Source: Bradyrhizobium aeschynomenes
GTDB taxonomy: Bacteria > Pseudomonadota > Alphaproteobacteria > Rhizobiales > Xanthobacteraceae
DNA: 64,000 nucleotides
Assembly: GCF_013178945.1 (NCBI RefSeq)
Contig: NZ_JABFDM010000007.1
Location: 310,001 to 374,000 of the forward strand
Reading direction: 5' to 3'
The notes under the pieces were generated by a model. That model worked only from the letters and a program-made list of their open reading frames with translations, ran no database searches and was not told where the DNA came from. Position numbers and translations under genes: made by a program. This document shows, in pieces, positions 62,391 to 64,000 of this stretch (position 1 is its first letter; each line of letters begins with the position of its first letter).

Positions 62391-62561
62391 TCAGCCGCCG
62401 TTCAACTTGGTCGTCAACGTCGTAAAGATGCCCTCGATCGTCAGTCCGAGCCGGTTGAGGATCGTGATGATCGCGAGCGCAATGCCGGCAGCGATCAAGC
62501 CGTATTCGATGGCGGTCGCGCCCGATTCATCCTCGTAAAATTTAAGAAGCAATTTCTTCAT
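62391..62561 (-). CDS. flp: Flp-family type IVb pilin
   Basis: 56 residues, too short for a standard gene scan but clear. The protein starts MKKLLLKFYEDESGATAIEY; the prepilin motif G-x-T-A-I-E-Y (SGATAIEYGLI) marks cleavage by TadV, and the hydrophobic helix GLIAAGIALAIITILNRLG follows. The ATG is at 62561 and TGA at 62391-62393. Flp pilins polymerise into Tad pili for adhesion. No other tad/cpa genes are in the window; the rest of the locus may lie elsewhere. Confidence 0.9.
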   Translation of the reverse strand: MKKLLLKFYEDESGATAIEYGLIAAGIALAIITILNRLGLTIEGIFTTLTTKLNGG

Positions 62562-62721
62562 CGGTTCCCCTTGCCACGTCCGCGAGTTCAGCCCCAGAAG
62601 ACGTCCGCGAAACTACGGATTGGAACCTAAGGTAGTGTGAATAGGGTGCGGCGAAGTTTCGCGACTTTGCTGAAATGACGTGGTTTGCAGCTGTAGCTGC
62701 GCGGTTCTGCACGTTATCGGT

Positions 62722-64000
62722 CTAATCGGGCACGCCTGCTGCGCGAAGAGCTTCCGCATAGGTTGTAGCCATGGTGCGCACGGGGAACGGGATGCGTTTC
62801 AAGAACCCCGTCACCGTGAGATGAGGCTCCACGCTCAGGAGCTGGCGCGCGATGTCGGCGGCCCGATCCATCTCTCCGATTCCGACCCAGGCGACGATCA
62901 GGACACGCAGCGCGACGGCAAATCGGCGGTTTTGACTGAGCGCCTTCTCGGCCCAGGCGATGGCCTCTGCCAGGTCGCCGCTGGCCATAGCGCAGATCGC
63001 CATGGCGCCGGCCGTGAACCAGCCGCGCGGATCGCGCGGATTGAGCCGCAAGGCGCGTTCGACCATCGCCCGCCCCTCGGCCGGGCGCCCGGCCATGGCC
63101 TCGATCCAGCCGCTCATGGTGAGCGCCATCGCCGAATTCGGATTAATGGCGAGCGAGCGCTGGAACAGCTCGCGCGCAGGCGCGATGTCGTCGGCCATGT
63201 TCCAGATCGCGAAGGCCGCCATCCACAGCACCTGCGCATCTCCGGGGGCGCGCTCGCTCGCCTGCCACGCCAACGCGACGGCCGTCTCGCGATAGGTCTC
63301 GCCGGGATCGCTCCAGCCCTGGAAATGGCGTAGCGCCTGGCAATAGGCGCTCGCGGCCATCGCCGGCGCATAACCCGGATCGATCGCCAGCGCTTCGTCG
63401 AGACAGCCGAGCGCGGCCTTGAGACTCTCCGGAGTGAAGGCGTCGCGCAGGCTGGCAGCGCGCAGCACCAGATCATAGGCGTCGGGTCGCGGCAGCGCGC
63501 GGCGCCGCGCGCTTTCGGCGAGCTCCAGGGTCGGTTCGATGGCGGCCACCACGCTTTCGGTAATGCGGTCCTGCAGCGCGAACATGTCGCTGACGTCGCC
63601 ATCGAATCGGTCGGCCCACAGATGCGCGCCGGAGCGAGCGTCGATCAACTGCCCGCTGATGCGCAGGCGCGCGCCGGCACGCTGCACGCTGCCTTCGAGC
63701 ACGTAGCCGACGCCGAGCTCGCGTCCGACCTCGCGGATGTCGACCGCCTTGCCCTTGTAGGTGAACGACGAGTTGCGGGCGATCACGGCGAGCCCGCTGC
63801 AGCGGGACAGTGCCGTGATGATGTCCTCGACCATGCCGTCGGCGAAGTAGTCCTGCGCGGCATCGCTGCTCATGTTGGTGAACGGCAGCACCGCGATGGC
63901 GGGGCCGTCGACCGACGTCGCAGCGGCGGCGGTCGGCGTCCGGGCGGCCTCGGCCTGCTCGCTGACCTCGCCCGTGAAGCGGAGGCCCTTGCGCGGGACG
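62722..64000 (-). CDS. Winged-helix/TPR signalling protein, adenylate-cyclase-type (5' truncated by window edge)
   Basis: At least 425 residues; the start lies beyond the right edge. The N-terminal visible end VPRKGLRFTGEV is the close of a CadC/OmpR-type winged helix, then a linker and AVLPFTNMSSDAAQDYFADGMVEDIITALSRCSGLAVIARNSSFTYKGKAVDIREVGRELGVGYVLEGSVQRAGARLRISGQLIDARSGAHLWADRFDG, the conserved core in cyclase-like TPR proteins. TPR-like helices follow (from about 150 residues after the linker). Such proteins combine a DNA-binding or cyclase head with a TPR sensor. Role unknown. Confidence 0.75.
   Translation of the reverse strand, partial: VPRKGLRFTGEVSEQAEAARTPTAAAATSVDGPAIAVLPFTNMSSDAAQDYFADGMVEDIITALSRCSGLAVIARNSSFTYKGKAVDIREVGRELGVGYVLEGSVQRAGARLRISGQLIDARSGAHLWADRFDGDVSDMFALQDRITESVVAAIEPTLELAESARRRALPRPDAYDLVLRAASLRDAFTPESLKAALGCLDEALAIDPGYAPAMAASAYCQALRHFQGWSDPGETYRETAVALAWQASERAPGDAQVLWMAAFAIWNMADDIAPARELFQRSLAINPNSAMALTMSGWIEAMAGRPAEGRAMVERALRLNPRDPRGWFTAGAMAICAMASGDLAEAIAWAEKALSQNRRFAVALRVLIVAWVGIGEMDRAADIARQLLSVEPHLTVTGFLKRIPFPVRTMATTYAEALRAAGVPD

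Noticed and set aside
1..64000. CRISPR arrays, rRNA genes, intact insertion sequences, C-P lyase genes, AEP transaminase phnW
   Set aside because: None could be recognised on either strand; no regularly spaced long repeats and no transposase frames were seen.

Overview
The window looks like chromosome of a Bradyrhizobium-type alphaproteobacterium. It is GC-rich, has many ATGA/GTGA-coupled genes, rhizobial-type regulators and hypothetical proteins, and a rhizobial intergenic palindrome. It divides at a tRNA-Leu(CAA) gene (41560-41644, minus). Left of the tRNA, next to a P4-type tyrosine integrase, lies about 41 kb of accessory character: catabolic and transport operons, regulators, pseudogene debris and a two-frame FseA-like gene. 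I infer a genomic island whose far end is not identified. Right of the tRNA is ordinary, densely packed, higher-GC backbone.

Left region. (1) 2-8017: a three-component amine/opine-type oxidase (FAD subunit, small [2Fe-2S] protein, FAD/NAD subunit), a Dpp/Opp-type ABC transporter without its binding protein, and an MmgE/PrpD enzyme. (2) 8165-11773: a DUF6634-like protein, a DUF6499/DUF2285 gene split over two frames with a clean UUU-C +1 slip site, an XRE regulator, a GNAT-like protein and a SnoaL-like protein. (3) 11877-20469 (minus): a tightly coupled operon for a Liv-type ABC transporter, an amidase, phosphonoacetate hydrolase (PhnA) and a second PhnA-like phosphoesterase, with a divergent SorC-type regulator. 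(4) 21719-27462 (minus): PEP mutase (PepM), an O-methyltransferase, phosphonopyruvate decarboxylase (Ppd), an EamA exporter and phosphonoacetaldehyde dehydrogenase (PhnY). (5) 27805-34166: orphan regulators, methyltransferases (one decayed) and an orphan NitT/TauT-type binding protein. (6) 34167-39372: a Ugp/Mal-type ABC transporter carrying a GpdQ-like metallophosphoesterase. (7) 39373-41559: a HipA-like remnant and the integrase with three phased upstream repeats.

The most interesting system is the pairing of (3) and (4). Operon (4) should convert PEP to phosphonopyruvate, phosphonoacetaldehyde and phosphonoacetate, possibly methylate a product, and export it. Operon (3) should import a related compound, cleave an amide and release acetate plus phosphate. 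There is no PhnW and no C-P lyase. Making and destroying phosphonoacetate together would be a futile cycle unless they are separated in time, cell state or compound, which suggests a private, opine-like organophosphorus compound. This is inference from gene content.

Right region. 41819-48768 holds DsbB, an AbrB-type membrane protein, PsiF-like and other small secreted proteins, a TauE/SafE exporter, a DsbA-like oxidoreductase, a ClpP-like periplasmic protein and a membrane coiled-coil protein. 48901-53242 holds an esterase, an RTX-type alpha/beta hydrolase and a Deg/HtrA-like protein that has lost its catalytic triad. 53411-56682 is a four-gene overlapping operon led by a Tat-exported FAD oxidase. 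56755-61575 holds an acyl-CoA synthetase, an AraC/FeaR-type regulator and a divergent copper amine oxidase. These are followed by a Csp-like copper-storage protein, an Flp pilin, and a TPR signalling protein cut by the window edge.
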